From contig NZ_DIGV01000018.1 of the NCBI RefSeq assembly GCF_002419815.1, positions 115,008-179,007 on the forward strand: a stretch of DNA of 64,000 bases, in the 5' to 3' direction. A program made the position numbers and the translations under genes. Of this stretch, positions 61,651-64,000 are shown piece after piece. The stretch comes from Brevundimonas sp. UBA5713. Lineage in GTDB: Bacteria > Pseudomonadota > Alphaproteobacteria > Caulobacterales > Caulobacteraceae. Numbering within the stretch: the first letter of the stretch is position 1; each line of letters begins with the position of its first letter. The notes under the pieces are model-generated. The model had not been told where the DNA came from, ran no database searches, and saw only the letters and a list, made by a program, of their open reading frames with translations.

Positions 61651-61950
61651 ATGACGATCAAAGACCTACAGGATGCGGTTCTCCGCATCTCTGATATCTA
61701 CGCGCGCGAGCACAATATCGACCGTGACCGTGACTGGGCGCTGTTGAAACTGCAGGAAGAGCTGGGCGAGCTGACGGCCGAACACCTGCGCCTAAGCCGC
61801 CGAGCACGGGGCGAAGGCAATCCGCAGGCACAGGCCGACGAGGCCGCCGATGTCCTTGGTATGCTTCTGATCTATTGCGACCACGCGGGCATCGACATCG
61901 AGGCCGCCATGCAGCGCAAATGGCTGAGCTGGCTCAATCCCCAAACGTAA
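61651..61950 (+). CDS. MazG-like nucleotide pyrophosphohydrolase
   Basis: 99 residues, helical. The all-alpha NTP pyrophosphatase metal motif is present: LQEELGELTAEHLRL (E-x2-E type) and DEAADVLGMLLIYCDHAGID (E-x2-D type). It probably hydrolyses a nucleoside triphosphate to the monophosphate and pyrophosphate. Its place 14 bases after thyA suggests a pyrimidine nucleotide such as a modified dCTP or dUTP, which is inference. Also related to the phosphoribosyl-ATP pyrophosphatase HisE, but there is no histidine gene nearby. Confidence 0.82.
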   Translation: MTIKDLQDAVLRISDIYAREHNIDRDRDWALLKLQEELGELTAEHLRLSRRARGEGNPQAQADEAADVLGMLLIYCDHAGIDIEAAMQRKWLSWLNPQT

Positions 61951-61998
61951 ACTTACGACACACCGGATAGCCAAAGGGGCTGATCTAGCGCCACTCTT

Positions 61999-62044
61999 CG
62001 AAAGCTGATTCCCTCAGACCGTCTGCGGGCGCAGCTTTCGGGAG
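61999..62044 (+). promoter_or_regulatory. structured leader directly before the aqpZ ribosome-binding site
   Basis: CGAAAGCTG (61999-62007) and CAGCTTTCG (62032-62040) are perfect inverted arms enclosing a second palindrome CAGAC-C-GTCTG (62015-62025). The right arm touches the GGGAG ribosome-binding site (62040-62044). Folding of the outer stem would crowd or hide that site, so it could regulate aqpZ translation. No known riboswitch class recognised. Confidence 0.45.
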
Positions 62045-62051
62045 AACGTCC

Positions 62052-62723
62052 ATGATCAAGAAGTTCGCAGCCGAGTTGATCGGCACTGCCGTCTTGGTTT
62101 TGTTCGGGTGTGGTGCGGCTGTATTGGCTGGCTTTGACGTTGTCGGCCAGCTGGGTATCGCCCTCGCCTTTGGTTTTGCCATTGTCGCCATGGCCTATGG
62201 CATTGGTCCGGTGTCCGGCTGTCACGTCAATCCGGCCGTCAGCCTCGGTGCGTTTATCGCGGGCCGCATGTCGGCCAAGGACATGGTGATCTATTGGATC
62301 GCCCAGTTCATCGGTGCCGTCGTGGGGGCCTTTATCCTCGCCAGCATCGCCAAGACCGGCTTTGCCCAACTGGGCCAGAACGGCTTTGATGCCGGATCGC
62401 CGGGCGGTTACGGCCTGCAAGCCGCGCTGATTTTCGAGATCGTCGCCACGGCAGTGTTCCTGATTGCCATTCTGGGCGTGACGGGGGCCAAGGGGCATGG
62501 CGCGTTTGCCGGTGTTTCTATCGGTATCACTCTGGCCCTGATCCACATTGTCGGCATTCAGGTGACCGGCGTGTCGGTCAATCCGGCCCGTAGTTTTGGC
62601 CCGGCCCTGCTGGCAGGTGGTCAGGCCATGAGCCAGCTTTGGGTGTTCATCGTCGCGCCGCTGATCGGCGGTGCCATCGGTGGCCTACTGTTCCGCTTGA
62701 AACTGTTGGAACCCCAAGACTAA
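62052..62723 (+). CDS. aqpZ: aquaporin Z
   Basis: 223 residues, six membrane helices. Both NPA loops are intact: GCHVNPAVSLG and SVNPARSFGPAL; the selectivity arginine follows the second. His in helix 5 (LALIHIVG) supports a water-selective filter. Water passage across the inner membrane. It interrupts the thyA-folA cluster and has its own leader with an inverted repeat. Confidence 0.94.
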   Translation: MIKKFAAELIGTAVLVLFGCGAAVLAGFDVVGQLGIALAFGFAIVAMAYGIGPVSGCHVNPAVSLGAFIAGRMSAKDMVIYWIAQFIGAVVGAFILASIAKTGFAQLGQNGFDAGSPGGYGLQAALIFEIVATAVFLIAILGVTGAKGHGAFAGVSIGITLALIHIVGIQVTGVSVNPARSFGPALLAGGQAMSQLWVFIVAPLIGGAIGGLLFRLKLLEPQD

Positions 62724-62736
62724 CTCTGCAGATGAA

Positions 62737-62756
62737 GGGGCGGCCTGTGCCGCCCC
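62737..62756. other. perfect hairpin between aqpZ and folA
   Basis: GGGGCGGC, CTGT, GCCGCCCC: an eight-pair GC stem. No T-tract follows on the plus strand, so it is either a weak terminator for aqpZ or a leader element of folA. Confidence 0.5.
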
Positions 62757-62778
62757 TGATTCCCTGCGGAGAATAAGA

Positions 62779-63306
62779 TTGCCCCTACCCCACATTGCCC
62801 TTGTCGTCGCCCGCGGCTCCAACGGCGTGATCGGACGCGACGGCGACCTTCCGTGGCGTATCCGGTCGGACCTGCAACGGTTCAAGGCCGTGACCATCGG
62901 CAAGCCCTGCATCATGGGCCGAAAAACCTGGGAAAGCCTGCCTCTGCGCCCCCTGCCGGGTCGTCTCAACATCGTCCTGACCAAGGACGAATCCTATCAC
63001 GAAGACCCCAAGGCCAAGGGCTGTGTCGTCTGCACCAGTCTGGATGACGCCCTCTCCATCGCCCGTGAGCAGGCCAGCGACGATGAGGTAGACGAAATCT
63101 GCGTGGTCGGCGGATCGGCCATATTTGAAGCCACCCTGCCACGCGCCAAACGCCTGTACATCACCGAGGTAGACGCCGCCCCCGAAGGCGATGTCTTCTT
63201 TCCCCGTTTTGATCCCTCCGACTGGATCGAGACGCTGAATGAAAGCCACCCTGCGGGAGAGAAGGACGATCATGCTTTCACCTTCCGCACGTTGGACCGC
63301 CGTTAA
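62779..63306 (+). CDS. folA: dihydrofolate reductase
   Basis: 175 residues from a TTG at 62779, seven bases after GGAG; no ATG fits. Reduces dihydrofolate, the by-product of ThyA, with NADPH. The active site is complete: VIGRDGDLPWRI with the catalytic Asp on helix B region (IRSDLQRFK), GRKTWESLP and VVGGSAIFEATLPRAKRLYITEV. Co-directional with thyA. Confidence 0.96.
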   Translation: MPLPHIALVVARGSNGVIGRDGDLPWRIRSDLQRFKAVTIGKPCIMGRKTWESLPLRPLPGRLNIVLTKDESYHEDPKAKGCVVCTSLDDALSIAREQASDDEVDEICVVGGSAIFEATLPRAKRLYITEVDAAPEGDVFFPRFDPSDWIETLNESHPAGEKDDHAFTFRTLDRR

Positions 63307-63318
63307 GGAGGATTGCCC

Positions 63319-63639
63319 ATGCTGGTCGTGACCACAAATGATCTGGCCGGATATCGCATCGTCAAACATCTGGGCATGGCCCGTGGTGTGACCGTCCGAT
63401 CGCGCAATGCTGTATCCGATTTCATCGGCTCGGTTCACGCCATGATCGGTGGGCGCATCGGAGCCTATGTGAAACTGGCCGAACAGGGCCGCGCCGAGGC
63501 CTATTCCGAACTGGTCAAGCACGCGGGCGAACTGGGTGCCAACGCTATTCTGGCTGTGCGCTATGATGCGACAGAGATCATGCCCGGCACCACCGAGGTG
63601 CTGGCCTATGGTTCGGCGGTCTTGGTCGAACCTGTCTAA
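63319..63639 (+). CDS. YbjQ/UPF0145-family protein
   Basis: 106 residues from the ATG at 63319, seven bases after AAGGAGG. The family is a small pentameric beta-rich fold sometimes called heavy-metal-binding, although metal binding is not well proven. Typical segments: LVVTTNDLAGYRIVKHLG, RNAVSDFIGSVHAMIGG and GANAILAVRYDATEI. Twelve bases follow folA, so co-transcription is likely. A terminator follows. Confidence 0.88.
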   Translation: MLVVTTNDLAGYRIVKHLGMARGVTVRSRNAVSDFIGSVHAMIGGRIGAYVKLAEQGRAEAYSELVKHAGELGANAILAVRYDATEIMPGTTEVLAYGSAVLVEPV

Positions 63640-63641
63640 AG

Positions 63642-63672
63642 AAAAGGCCGATCCGCTGCGGATCGGCCTTTT
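63642..63672. terminator. bidirectional terminator after the YbjQ gene
   Basis: AAAAGGCCGATCC, loop GCTGC, GGATCGGCCTTTT: 13 pairs with A and T tracts. It separates this operon from the convergent oxidoreductase gene. Confidence 0.93.
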
Positions 63673-63677
63673 GTTCA

Positions 63678-64000
63678 TCAGGTCAGGGTCGCCATATGCG
63701 AACGGTCGAAGTCGATCAGTTCGTCATTTCGCCCTTCGCGCACCTTCTTGACCCAGTGCGGATCGGACAACAGCGCGCGACCGACGCCGACCAGATCGAA
63801 CTCTTCACGCTCCAGACGGCGCAACAGTTCGGTCAGGTCCGCCCTATCGGCACCGGCCCCCTTGGTCAGGCTGGCCAGAAACTCGCCGTTCAGGCCCACC
63901 GAACCCACCGTAATGGTCGTCTTTCCCGTCAGCTTCTTGGCCCAACCGGCAAAGTTGAGGTCAGAGCCTTCAAACTCCGGCTCCCAGAAGCGACGCTGCG
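63678..64000 (-). CDS. NADH:flavin oxidoreductase (Old Yellow Enzyme family), C-terminal part only
   Basis: 107 residues remain; the N-terminus lies beyond the right edge (the frame is open to base 64000). The visible segment has EFEGSDLNFAGWAKKLTGK, then the FMN phosphate-binding pair TVGSVGLNGEF and LVGVGRALLSDPHW that closes the TIM barrel of this family. Substrate cannot be told from this part. Convergent with the YbjQ gene across a terminator. Confidence 0.85.
   Translation of the reverse strand, partial: QRRFWEPEFEGSDLNFAGWAKKLTGKTTITVGSVGLNGEFLASLTKGAGADRADLTELLRRLEREEFDLVGVGRALLSDPHWVKKVREGRNDELIDFDRSHMATLT

Noticed and set aside
1..64000. CRISPR arrays, insertion sequences and rRNA genes
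   Set aside because: No regularly spaced repeats, no transposase-like frame with terminal inverted repeats and no rRNA sequence were seen; the only tandem repeats are short and coding.

Overview
The window is a piece of chromosome from an alphaproteobacterium, most likely a member of the Caulobacterales (Caulobacteraceae). The reasons are the moderately high GC content, the order serS-surE-pcm-(lipoprotein), the split genes nuoC and nuoD, the run nuoN-birA-coaX-rnj followed by proS-lolC-lolD, the bolA-dnaJ-cobS cluster, a type-2 (short) ProS, a single LolC/E-type permease and a monofunctional BirA. Promoters that can be recognised (TTGCGC or TTGACC, 16-17 bases, TAT-A-type -10) resemble Caulobacter housekeeping promoters. 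Genus and species cannot be settled from sequence reading alone. I see no prophage, insertion sequence, CRISPR array or rRNA operon; it reads as core chromosome with a few accessory surface and envelope genes.

Layout. 1-5.3 kb (minus): a partial lipoprotein, pcm, surE, serS, a cytochrome b561-YceI fusion and a YceI lipoprotein. 5.4-7.8 kb (plus): mutL and a low-molecular-weight phosphatase. 7.8-11.4 kb (minus): DUF2322, a Tat-exported kelch protein, rsmD, and an rluB-type pseudouridine synthase with a basic repetitive tail; tadA diverges from it. 11.9-17.8 kb: a MliC-like lipoprotein, a GNAT, aroK-aroB, xerD, accA, and a single-domain response regulator with an unknown partner. 17.8-23.6 kb (minus): an ABC exporter, threonine aldolase, MscS channel and hybrid histidine kinase. 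23.6-25.7 kb: bolA diverging from dnaJ-like and cobS. 25.8-31.8 kb (minus): argC, rplM-rpsI, lolC-lolD, proS, DUF1467.

31.9-51.1 kb is dominated by one long leftward transcription unit. It starts at nuoA and encodes all fourteen subunits of respiratory complex I, continuing into birA, coaX, rnj and a DUF3088 gene. Three small non-Nuo reading frames are embedded in it with translationally coupled junctions: a two-helix membrane protein between nuoE and nuoF, and two tandem paralogous lipoproteins between nuoH and nuoI. This is the most interesting candidate in the window.

51.4-64 kb: tRNA-Asp, a GT4 glycosyltransferase diverging from a 1095-residue autotransporter with acidic calcium-type repeats, an exported cysteine-containing protein, tRNA-Gln, tRNA-Pro, a DUF924 protein, and a tandem pair of secreted CsgG-like/SH3 proteins. 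These are followed by a nucleotide cluster (thyA, MazG-like pyrophosphohydrolase, folA) interrupted by aqpZ, then a YbjQ-family protein and the end of an Old Yellow Enzyme gene that runs off the right edge. thyA consumes methylenetetrahydrofolate and folA regenerates tetrahydrofolate, so their proximity makes sense; the MazG-like enzyme plausibly cleans nucleotide pools.
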